Of a DNA stretch of 47,678 nucleotides, positions 17,187 through 23,937 are shown piece after piece (position 1 is the first letter of the stretch; each line of letters opens with the position of its first letter). The notes under the pieces are model-generated. The model made no database searches, was not told where the DNA came from, and saw only the letters and a program-made list of their open reading frames with translations. Source of the DNA: Promethearchaeum sp. (lineage in GTDB: Archaea; Asgardarchaeota; Lokiarchaeia; Sigyniarchaeales; Promethearchaeaceae); contig JAUWOE010000002.1 of the NCBI GenBank assembly GCA_030612265.1, positions 1-47,678 on the forward strand, in the 5' to 3' direction. The translations under genes were made by a program, and so were the position numbers.

Positions 17187-18008
17187 GTGTTTCAAATGAA
17201 AAAGCAAAAAATCTTAGTTATTGTAAAAGCATATCCTGAAAAAAGTACTAAATACGGCTCTTCGATATGCACTGCTGGATTAACAGAGAACTCTGAGTGG
17301 ATAAGAATATATCCCATCAGATTGAATATATTACAAAAAAACCAGAATATTTTAAAGAAATGGAATTGGATTGAAGCCAAAATTGAAAAATCAAATGAAA
17401 AGTTAAATAGAAAAGAAAGTTATAAAGTTGATGAAAGATCTATACGCCTAATTAACTCTGAACTTACAAAAACTTACCGGAAAAACACATGGGATGAAAG
17501 AAATAAAATTCTTCTTCCATTATTAAAAAAATCGAGAGAAGAATTGGAATTCCTAAAGCTAACTGAAGATATCTCAATCGGCCTAATAAAACCTAAATCA
17601 TTCGAGTTTTATATTCGAAAACCTATTGACGAAATAAAGGTAATTGAGAATAAATTCACACAACTTAGACTTGATGGATCCAAAATAAGAATACCGGATG
17701 AGATTGGAAATTATTTTGCTTATAAATTTAAGTGTAATGATCCTAATTGTAAAGGGCATGATACAATTTGCGAAGATTGGGAAATTATCGAAGCATTTCG
17801 AAGTTGGCGAAAAAGATATGAGGATTCTGAAACCTTAAAGGAAAAATTATTTGAAAAATTTCAAACTTTTATGGAATCACGAGATTTATATTTTATAATG
17901 GGCACAACTAATCCGTACAATAAATGGGTAATCATTGGATTATATTATCCGCCAAAAATTATTCAAAAGAAAAGAAAATCAAGTTTAGATCAATTTGTGA
18001 AGTCTTAA
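17187..18008 (+). CDS. Unknown protein with Cys/His zinc site, paired with DUF488 gene
   Basis: 273 residues. The N-terminal 50 residues (KILVIVKAYPEKSTKYGSS, then ICTAGLTENSEWIRIYPI) resemble a small beta-rich nucleic-acid-binding domain. The middle is helical and charged. A compact C-x4-C-x2-H-x3-C site (CNDPNCKGHDTIC) followed by DWEIIEAFRSW lies at about 190-210, and the end (DLYFIMGTTNPYNKWVIIGL) looks like a conserved core strand pair. I recall similar proteins beside DUF488 genes but cannot name a function. Here it is convergent with a DUF488 gene, the two overlapping by 4 bases, and a degraded copy of its tail sits beside the second DUF488 gene at 22089. Start may be ATG 17187 or 17196. 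Confidence 0.65.
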   Translation: MFQMKKQKILVIVKAYPEKSTKYGSSICTAGLTENSEWIRIYPIRLNILQKNQNILKKWNWIEAKIEKSNEKLNRKESYKVDERSIRLINSELTKTYRKNTWDERNKILLPLLKKSREELEFLKLTEDISIGLIKPKSFEFYIRKPIDEIKVIENKFTQLRLDGSKIRIPDEIGNYFAYKFKCNDPNCKGHDTICEDWEIIEAFRSWRKRYEDSETLKEKLFEKFQTFMESRDLYFIMGTTNPYNKWVIIGLYYPPKIIQKKRKSSLDQFVKS

Positions 18009-18862
18009 ATTGAACACACACTTTCTCCCATATTTTTTAAGTAATTTCCTACTTCTCTACGATGACATTGCGTTACATCTTTTTCAAAGCACATTAAAGC
18101 AATTCTTCCCTCAATCGCCATATTTTTAATCTTTTGTAGATATTTCTTCTTATTTTGTAATTCACACCTATATTTTTCAAATAGCAAATCATAATCTTGC
18201 TGATTTCGCAGATCTTTACGGAATTCAGGAGCAATTCCTAATTCAGGAATGTGAATATATTCAATTTCAATATTTTTAAGCGATTTTTGCAGCCTATTTT
18301 TATTAAAATTATATTTCATTGAGCGTGGGTTGTATCTGATATCTATTAAGATTTGAATATTATTTAGAATCAATTTATGCATAAACTCGTCTATATCTAC
18401 TCCTTCATAGCCGACTAAAAAGATTCCAGGCTCATTATCCAATATTATTGGTTTTGGAATATATTTTCTGGTGCTTCGACAGGAATATTCAGGGTATTTA
18501 TCATAAACATAATCAATAATTTTTTCGAGGGTTGGGAATTTATGCATCGTATTGTTAATAAAATTAAGCGTATTTTCAGAAATATCCAATTCTTTTCTTC
18601 CTTTTTGTGTTAAAGAATATGAATCTTGATTTTCAACTTTTATCTCATTTATATAATCATTTTTTTGGAGGTAATTTAAATCTGAATACATTTTAAATGA
18701 AAACGGGCCATGTTTATAAGGATGAAAATGATACATTGCAAATTTGGGCGTATTTTCCTTTTCAATCAAAAACATAATCTTCATTAATGTAAGTTTGTCC
18801 AAACGATTATTATTCCCTAAATTTTCAAGGACCCCCAAAAGCAATTTCTGTTTTTTATTCAT
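18005..18862 (-). CDS. DUF488 protein with Panacea/SocA-like N-terminal domain
   Basis: 285 residues. Residues about 1-90 resemble the DUF4065/Panacea domain of SocA-type antitoxins: LDKLTLMKIMFLIEK, then HPYKHGPFSFKMYSDLNYL. Residues about 135-285 are DUF488: FLVGYEGVDIDEFMHKL, LIDIRYNPRSMKYNFNKNRL, YIHIPELGIAPEFRK and a C-terminal LMCFEKDVTQCHRREV. DUF488 is thought to be an enzyme acting on nucleic acid or nucleotides, but its chemistry is not established. It converges with the gene at 17187 (4-base overlap), and both genes took part in a segmental duplication (see 22133). Confidence 0.8.
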   Translation of the reverse strand: MNKKQKLLLGVLENLGNNNRLDKLTLMKIMFLIEKENTPKFAMYHFHPYKHGPFSFKMYSDLNYLQKNDYINEIKVENQDSYSLTQKGRKELDISENTLNFINNTMHKFPTLEKIIDYVYDKYPEYSCRSTRKYIPKPIILDNEPGIFLVGYEGVDIDEFMHKLILNNIQILIDIRYNPRSMKYNFNKNRLQKSLKNIEIEYIHIPELGIAPEFRKDLRNQQDYDLLFEKYRCELQNKKKYLQKIKNMAIEGRIALMCFEKDVTQCHRREVGNYLKNMGESVCSI

Positions 18863-19185
18863 ATCAGATAAATCTCTGTTTAATTATTTAAAAAATACCT
18901 CCAATATAAATTACTATATAGTAAAGAAAAATAAAATACTACCGCACAAATCTCTCGATCAACCATTACAAAAGTTCTATGGCATTTACATTGGTCAATC
19001 TCTGATATTATGAAGAATTATTGGCTATATTTGAGTAGATATTAATTATTAATTTTCTTTCTTTTTCTAAGCCCTAAGGAGATTAATCAATCCAAAAATC
19101 TATTACAATGGAAAAAACAATGAAATTGGGTGATTTTTTCAAAATTTTGTTAATTAGAGAGGAGATGCAAAACCCTCTATCTATA
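18863..19185. other. Gap between divergent DUF488 and SNAP-like genes
   Basis: AT-rich; no convincing gene. It must hold the promoter of the DUF488 gene but I see no box worth naming. One minus-strand open stretch of about 55 codons near 18870-19010 is probably chance. Confidence 0.4.
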
Positions 19186-19207
19186 CATTTATATTGATAA
19201 ACATCAT
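19186..19207 (+). promoter_or_regulatory. Promoter of the second SNAP-like gene
   Basis: Nearly identical to 6044-6066 (TTTATATTGATAAACATCA). It is one of few conserved non-coding stretches between the two loci, which supports it as the working promoter. The distance to the ATG is about 130 bases because the leader repeat has expanded. Confidence 0.5.
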
Positions 19208-19242
19208 TTCAATAAATGAAAATGAAATATAGGGAGAAAAAT

Positions 19243-19319
19243 AAAGGAAAAAAACAAAGGAAAAAAACAAAGGAAAAAAATGAAGGAAAAAAATGAAGGA
19301 AAAAAATGAAGGAAAAAAG
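19243..19319 (+). repeat. 13-base tandem repeat in the leader of the second SNAP-like gene
   Basis: Six head-to-tail units of (A/G)AAGGAAAAAAA(C/T), the last one base short, ending two bases before the ATG at 19322. The first SNAP-like gene has only two units (6096-6120). Each unit carries an AAGGA that could act as a weak ribosome site, so copy number may tune translation. Confidence 0.8.
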
Positions 19320-19321
19320 AT

Positions 19322-20125
19322 ATGAGCTTAAAAGATTGTAAAACATTAGAAAAAGAAGCAAAGGCGCTTGAAAAAGATGAATTGACAAAGGCAATTGAAA
19401 AATATCAAGAAGCCGCAGCTTGTTATACGAAGAATGAAAAACCAAAAAACGGTAATAATTGTTTAGAAATAATAGGTAAGTTATTTAGAGTTAATGCAAA
19501 AACCATTGAAAATCCCGACGAAGCTTTAAAAATATATAATAAATCTTCAGATTTTTACAATAAAGCGGGAAATTCAGCAGAGGCTGAAAAAGTGCTCAAA
19601 GAAGCAGATATAAAATTTATTGAGTCCGCTAAGAGTTTACGAATAGAAGCAAAAAAAAATGAAGAGCCTGAGGCCGCTGAAAAAATATTTTCTCTTGCAT
19701 CAGATAATGCTGTAAAGGGTAAAGATAAAGAATTAAGTAATGCTTGTTGGGTTGATTCAGGCAACCAATTCAAGAAAAAGGCAACACAAATTGAGAATCC
19801 AAGAGAGGCTTTAGAAATCTCAAAACATGCTGTTACAAATTATCGAAAAGCATCAAATGAAGAATTAGAAGCTAAAACATGGTTAGATGCTGCGGAAAAA
19901 TTTAATAAAGTTGGAGAAGAGACTGAAAAATCAAAGAAAAACATGGTAACTGCTATTGACAAATACCTTCAAGCCAAGAAATTGTATGGAGAATCCAAAA
20001 ATATTGATAAAAGTAAAATTCTCGATGAAAAGGTAAAAAACCTTTGTGAATTGATTGGTCTTCCTCTTGATTTAATCACTACGCATCTCGAAACAAAAAA
20101 TCTTAAAGGAATTGATCTGATCTAA
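19322..20125 (+). CDS. Alpha-SNAP-like TPR solenoid protein (long paralog)
   Basis: 267 residues, closely similar to the protein at 6123 over its whole length except for an additional 44-residue helical unit (about residues 105-148, from KNEEPEAAEKIF through CWVDSGNQFKKKA). Its hairpins have the SNAP/TPR periodicity with ENP-(D/R)-EAL turns: alternating A-side motifs EALKIYNKSSDFY and EALEISKHAVTNYRK. The end NLCELIGLPLDLI resembles the Leu-rich C-terminus of alpha-SNAP that contacts NSF in eukaryotes; that comparison is inference. It has its own promoter and terminator and lies ahead of the TBP pair. This length is likely the ancestral one, the short copy having lost a repeat. Confidence 0.75.
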   Translation: MSLKDCKTLEKEAKALEKDELTKAIEKYQEAAACYTKNEKPKNGNNCLEIIGKLFRVNAKTIENPDEALKIYNKSSDFYNKAGNSAEAEKVLKEADIKFIESAKSLRIEAKKNEEPEAAEKIFSLASDNAVKGKDKELSNACWVDSGNQFKKKATQIENPREALEISKHAVTNYRKASNEELEAKTWLDAAEKFNKVGEETEKSKKNMVTAIDKYLQAKKLYGESKNIDKSKILDEKVKNLCELIGLPLDLITTHLETKNLKGIDLI

Positions 20126-20132
20126 AAAGTTG

Positions 20133-20170
20133 GAAAACCAGAAGATAATTTGGTTTGTTTTTTGTTTTTT
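20133..20170 (+). terminator. Hairpin plus T-run after second SNAP-like gene
   Basis: Same AAACCA/TGGTTT stem and T tract as at 6803, beginning about 10 bases after the stop codon. Confidence 0.5.
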
Positions 20171-20202
20171 ATTAATTTTTTATAAGAGCAATCTTCATTA
20201 AA

Positions 20203-20322
20203 TTATTCTTTAAATCCTAAAATTTCAGCATCTTGCACTTTTTGAACGCTTTCTTTTACTTAGTTAGGTTTAAATGTTTCTAATTTTGAAGAACCCTTAT
20301 TTTGGGTAAATTTTTTTACTAC
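20203..20322 (-). pseudogene. Short coding remnant between SNAP-like and TBP genes
   Basis: A minus-strand frame reads KKFTQNKGSSKLETFKPN, TAA (20262-20260), then VKESVQKVQDAEILGFKE and TAA. It is protein-like but interrupted and has no start. I cannot name the parent gene. The rest of the 484-base gap before the TBP gene is AT-rich without features. Confidence 0.3.
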
Positions 20323-20559
20323 TTTTTATTAAGACAAATTTAGGTTCAATATTTACTTTAGAGAATTCTTATAATGATTCTCAGGGTTCTTTCAGAGTTT
20401 TCTCGTAACGTTGAATTGATAATTTTAAGAAAATTTAAATCACTAAAGAAATATCGGTTAGCTATAAATATCTATTGTTAAAGAACGTCACATTAGGATC
20501 TCAAAAAATCCATAGAAAAACAGAGCAGAACATTTCATAGCAGATTTTCAAAAGCAGTA

Positions 20560-20575
20560 AAATCCATAAAAAGGT
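20560..20575 (+). promoter_or_regulatory. Shared promoter element of first TBP gene
   Basis: AAATCCATAAAAAGG lies 35-50 bases before the ATG. The same AAATCCATAAAAAG occurs before the second TBP gene at 21354, in sequence that is otherwise diverged, which suggests a functional TATA/BRE region copied with the gene. Confidence 0.45.
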
Positions 20576-20609
20576 TAAAATTAGATGCGTCTGTGTCATT
20601 TATAAACTA

Positions 20610-21236
20610 ATGATCGAAAATATTTCCATTGCGAAGAAATTTACTTACAAGATACAAAATGTTGTTGCTACAGTTAATACAGATATAGAAAAAAAGATCG
20701 ATTTAACTATAATCGCCAGCGCATATCCTGATGTAGAGTATAATCCGGATCGTTTTCCTGGACTAGTAATGAGGGTTCTTAAACCGAAAGCGACAAGCCT
20801 TATCTTTTCAACTGGAAAAATGGTAATTACAGGGATGAAAAGCCCTACAGAAGCACCTAGTGTTGTGAGCCAACTACTTGCCCGCGTGAAAAAATGCAAG
20901 ATTATAATGAAAAATCCGGTTATTACCATTCAAAATTTTGTTGTGTCTGGTGATATTAAATGCGGAATAGATCTTAATAAAGCAACAATTGTGATGGATA
21001 ACGTTATGTATGAGCCAGAGGTCTTTCCTGGATTGATTTTCCGAATGAAGGAGCCAAAATCGGTTTTGTTGTTGTTTTCAACTGGAAAAATAGTATGTAC
21101 GGGTGTTAAAGACGAAGAAACTGTTATACTCGTATTTGAAAAACTTTATCGTGTTGTTCGTGAATATGGTGTGGATATGGATCTTTCAGAATTTGGAGAG
21201 TTTAATGAAGAAGAAGAAGAAATGTCGTTTTTATAG
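20610..21236 (+). CDS. tbp: TATA-box-binding protein, copy 1
   Basis: 208 residues with the two direct repeats of the TBP saddle: repeat 1 from KIQNVVATVN to about residue 95, with NPDRFPGLVMRV and IFSTGKMVITGMKS; repeat 2 from ITIQNFVVSGDI to about 190, with EPEVFPGLIFRM and LFSTGKIVCTGVKD. TBP binds box A promoters and recruits TFB and RNA polymerase. The C-terminus after residue 190 is acidic (EEEEEMSFL), typical of archaeal TBPs. The start is fixed by the conserved core 12 residues in. A second, clearly paralogous TBP gene follows 152 bases downstream on the same strand. Confidence 0.95.
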   Translation: MIENISIAKKFTYKIQNVVATVNTDIEKKIDLTIIASAYPDVEYNPDRFPGLVMRVLKPKATSLIFSTGKMVITGMKSPTEAPSVVSQLLARVKKCKIIMKNPVITIQNFVVSGDIKCGIDLNKATIVMDNVMYEPEVFPGLIFRMKEPKSVLLLFSTGKIVCTGVKDEETVILVFEKLYRVVREYGVDMDLSEFGEFNEEEEEMSFL

Positions 21237-21352
21237 TAATGAAAATGATTTAAAGAATCAAAAGAATCAAAAGAATTTAATGAGTTATGAATTTGGATTT
21301 TAAAGAATGAATAAAAAAAACAAAATAGAATATAATATTTTTTTACAAAACA

Positions 21353-21369
21353 TGAAATCCATAAAAAGA
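21353..21369 (+). promoter_or_regulatory. Shared promoter element of second TBP gene
   Basis: AAATCCATAAAAAGA, copy of the element at 20560. It is 20-35 bases before ATG 21389 and about 40-50 before ATG 21407; the latter spacing equals that of copy 1. Confidence 0.45.
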
Positions 21370-21388
21370 GAAAAAATTAGAAGGATTC

Positions 21389-22048
21389 ATGCCTAATTAT
21401 AGATTAATGCCAGAAAATAATTCTGTTAATACCGATGAAAATTATACTTACGAGATACAAAATGTCGTTGCTACAGTAATTGCAGAGATAAAGGAAAAAA
21501 TCGATTTAAATATAATCGCAAGGAAATATCCCGATGTGGAATATAATCCAGAACGTTTTCCGGGATTAGTGATGCGAGTTATTAAACCGAAAGCAACTGG
21601 TCTTATTTTTTCAACCGGAAAAATGGTAATCACTGGAATGAAGAGTCATACAGAAGCGCCTGCTGTAGTGAGTCAAATAATTGCCCGCATGAATAAATGT
21701 AAGATTGATATAAAAAAACCCGTCATTACTATTCAAAATTTTGTTGTGTCTGGCGATATTAAATGTGGAATAGATCTTAATAAAGCAACTATTGTTATGG
21801 ATAATGTAATGTATGAACCAGAAGTCTTTCCAGGATTGATTTATCGAATGAAAGAGCCAAAATCGGTGCTATTACTGTTTTCAACTGGAAAAATAGTATG
21901 TACGGGTGTCAAAGACGAAGAGACTGTGAAACTTGTGTTTGATAAACTTTATCGTGTTGTTCGTGAATATGAAGTGAATATGAATCCTTCAAAATTTGGA
22001 GAGTTTGAGGACTCTGAAGACGGTGAAGAAGAAATGTCGTTTTTTTAA
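21389..22048 (+). CDS. tbp: TATA-box-binding protein, copy 2
   Basis: 219 residues from ATG 21389, or 213 from ATG 21407; alignment of the upstream sequence with copy 1 favours 21407 as the matching start. The core has both TBP repeats (NPERFPGLVMRV, IFSTGKMVITGMKSH; EPEVFPGLIYRM, LFSTGKIVCTGVKD) and differs from copy 1 mostly at conservative surface positions and in the tail (FEDSEDGEEEMSFF). The second repeat is better conserved between the copies than the first. Two TBPs may serve different promoters or TFBs, as known in Haloarchaea and Methanosarcina, or may only raise dosage. The phenylalanines of the DNA-kinking surface are kept in both, so both look functional. Confidence 0.95.
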   Translation: MPNYRLMPENNSVNTDENYTYEIQNVVATVIAEIKEKIDLNIIARKYPDVEYNPERFPGLVMRVIKPKATGLIFSTGKMVITGMKSHTEAPAVVSQIIARMNKCKIDIKKPVITIQNFVVSGDIKCGIDLNKATIVMDNVMYEPEVFPGLIYRMKEPKSVLLLFSTGKIVCTGVKDEETVKLVFDKLYRVVREYEVNMNPSKFGEFEDSEDGEEEMSFF

Positions 22049-22088
22049 ATACAGTTTATGAAGATCGGGAAATAAGGGCAGCATTTCG

Positions 22089-22136
22089 AAATTATTCAAA
22101 AGAAAAGAAAATTTAGATCAATTTGTGAAATCTTAA
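22089..22136 (+). pseudogene. Tail remnant of the 17187-type gene
   Basis: These 48 bases match the last 18 codons of the gene at 17187 (KIIQKKRK, then LDQFVKS and stop) with a 5-base deletion that breaks the frame. It proves that the duplicated segment carrying the second DUF488 gene once began inside the neighbouring gene. Confidence 0.7.
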
Positions 22137-22861
22137 ATTGAACACACATTTTCTCCCAAATTTTTAAAGTAATTCCCCACTTCCCTGCGGTGACATTGTG
22201 CTACATCTTTTTCAAAGCACATCAAAGCAATTCTTTTATCATTTGACAAATTCTGTATCTTTTGTAAATATTTTTTCTTATCTTCTAATTCATGTCGATA
22301 TTTTGCAAATAATAATTCATAATCTTGCTGATTGTGCAGATCTTTACGGAATTTTGGTTCAATTCCCATCTCAGGGATATGAATATAATCAATTTGGATA
22401 TTTTTAAGAGTTTTTTGCAGCCGATTTTTATTAAAATTATATTTCATTGACTGTGGATTGTATCTGATATCAAGTAAGACTTGAATATTATTCAGAATCA
22501 ATTTATACATAAATTCGTCTATATCTATTCCTTCATAACCGACTAAAAAGATTCCAGGTACACTATCTAGTTTTATTGGTTTTGATATAAATTTTCGGGT
22601 GCTTCGACAAGAATATTCAGGGTATTTGTCATAAACATAATCGATTAAATTTTCAATGGTTGGGAATTTTTGTAAAGAATTATTAACAAATTTTAGCGTA
22701 TTTTTAGAAATATATAATTCTGTTCTTCCTTTTTGTATTAAAGAGTAAGATTCTTTATTTTTTACTTTTGTCTCATTTAAGTAATTGTTTTTTTGAAGGT
22801 AATTTAAATCTGAATACATTTTAAATGAAAATGGGCCAAATAAGGTGGATAGAAAGATCAA
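22133..22861 (-). CDS. Second DUF488 gene, N-terminally truncated
   Basis: 242 residues. From residue 9 on it aligns without a gap to residues 52-285 of the protein at 18005, including GYEGIDIDEFMYKL, LLDIRYNPQSMKYNFNKNRL and LMCFEKDVAQCHRREV. The first 51 residues of the Panacea-like domain are missing; homology stops at GGGCCA near 22838 and unrelated sequence supplies MIFLSTLF as a new start. The DUF488 part has no stop or frameshift and differs mainly at conservative sites, so it may still be expressed as a shorter protein, or may be a young pseudogene. Loss of the regulatory-looking half would change its control. Confidence 0.75.
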   Translation of the reverse strand: MIFLSTLFGPFSFKMYSDLNYLQKNNYLNETKVKNKESYSLIQKGRTELYISKNTLKFVNNSLQKFPTIENLIDYVYDKYPEYSCRSTRKFISKPIKLDSVPGIFLVGYEGIDIDEFMYKLILNNIQVLLDIRYNPQSMKYNFNKNRLQKTLKNIQIDYIHIPEMGIEPKFRKDLHNQQDYELLFAKYRHELEDKKKYLQKIQNLSNDKRIALMCFEKDVAQCHRREVGNYFKNLGENVCSI

Positions 22862-22974
22862 GTTTTAATCTGGAGCTTTTAGAACTTTGAATTATTATAA
22901 ATTTCAATATAAATTTTTATCATCAACTTAATAAGAGTATATTTTTATACTTTTGTTTACTTATATATTATATT

Positions 22975-23265
22975 ATGTCAATTGTGAAAATTACGAACAA
23001 ACAAAATTTAGATGAATTAGTTGCCAAAATCACATTAAGATTAGGGAGAAAACCGACCCAACAAGAAATATTAGATCTCTGTGTAAGATTGGGGCAAGAG
23101 CATTTTGATGAACTAATTCAAAGAATAAATCCAATTCCTATTTTTGATGATAAAAAACTCCAGGATATAATGGCTATGCGTGCAAAACTTTCAAAGATAA
23201 AATGGTATCCTTCGGATCGAGATGATTTTATTAATGATGATGATGCAGATATTTATACTGCATAG
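22975..23265 (+). CDS. VapB-type antitoxin
   Basis: 96 residues: a short strand (SIVKITN) then helices with RLGRKPTQQEILDLCVRLGQ, and a C-terminal tail rich in Asp (DRDDFINDDDADIY). Small size and position 68 bases before a PIN-domain gene fit an antitoxin whose tail wraps the toxin. I cannot place it in a named DNA-binding family with certainty. The 68-base spacer is a purine run (AAAAGGA repeated). Confidence 0.65.
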   Translation: MSIVKITNKQNLDELVAKITLRLGRKPTQQEILDLCVRLGQEHFDELIQRINPIPIFDDKKLQDIMAMRAKLSKIKWYPSDRDDFINDDDADIYTA

Positions 23266-23333
23266 GAAATAAAATACAATGAAATATTTTTAGAGAAAAA
23301 AAAAGGACAAAAAAAGAGGAAAAAGAGTAAAAA

Positions 23334-23759
23334 ATGGCAATCTTCTTAGATACGGGCTTTTTCATAGGTTTAGTCAATCCCAAAGATACTCATTATAAAC
23401 GCAGCGCAGAATTACTAAATCTTTTAAAGACTGGGAAATATGGTCAGATATTTACTTCAACTTACATACTGGCTGAAACTCTAACTTTAGTTGGTGTTAG
23501 GACGAGGAATAATTCGATTGCTTTCAAGGAAGTTGATGATTTCTTCAAGGGAGATAAAAAAATTGCTAGAATTTTAAGACCAGATGATCAAATTGAGAAC
23601 GATACTTTAAAATTGTTTTTAAAGGTGAATAAACAATCAAAAACCAAGACAGTTTCCTTTGTGGATTGTTCAAATATAATTTTTTGTAGAAAGCGCGCAA
23701 TTGACAATATTTTGGCATATGATAGGCATTTTAACGCTTGGTTGAGCAGGTTGTTTTAA
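23334..23759 (+). CDS. VapC-type PIN-domain ribonuclease toxin
   Basis: 141 residues with the PIN acidic residues: D6 in FLDTGFF, E in LAETL (about 48), D in SFVDCSNI (about 111) and D in LAYDRHF (about 130). PIN toxins cut tRNA or rRNA in a metal-dependent reaction until bound by their antitoxin. Paired with the gene at 22975. A diverged copy of its last third is found at 25298-25417, on the other side of the ATPase gene, so the locus has been partly duplicated. Confidence 0.88.
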   Translation: MAIFLDTGFFIGLVNPKDTHYKRSAELLNLLKTGKYGQIFTSTYILAETLTLVGVRTRNNSIAFKEVDDFFKGDKKIARILRPDDQIENDTLKLFLKVNKQSKTKTVSFVDCSNIIFCRKRAIDNILAYDRHFNAWLSRLF

Positions 23760-23782
23760 ATAAATTTTATTTAGTGAGTAGA

Positions 23783-23832
23783 TTAAAATTTCTGGGTTTC
23801 ATCCATTTGGATTCTTCAAATAGTTTTCCTGG
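23783..23832 (-). repeat. Dispersed element, copy E (partial)
   Basis: The distal part only; the minus strand reads RIQMDETQKF and stop, and the DNA matches the other copies in the AAAATTTCTG-GTTTCATCC stretch. It lies 23 bases after the vapC stop, antisense to it, like copy B. Confidence 0.5.
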
Positions 23833-23937
23833 AAAATTTTAAAAATAAAGAATTGTTTTATCATAAAAATTTTTTTCTTATTATTCATAAAATTTTTTAC
23901 CCTAAAAATTTTTATTATTAGTTATCTTAATAATAAT

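Noticed and set aside
19243-19319. Regular repeat considered as a CRISPR array
   Set aside because: Units are 13 bases, head to tail, with no spacers and no cas genes.
20340-20430. Possible sixth copy of the dispersed element
   Set aside because: Only a loose likeness (GTTCTTTCAGAGTTTTCTCGTA) and no conserved peptide frame.
22133-22861. Calling the second DUF488 gene a plain pseudogene
   Set aside because: The remaining 234 codons align to the parent without any gap, stop or frameshift, so it may still be expressed; listed as a truncated CDS.
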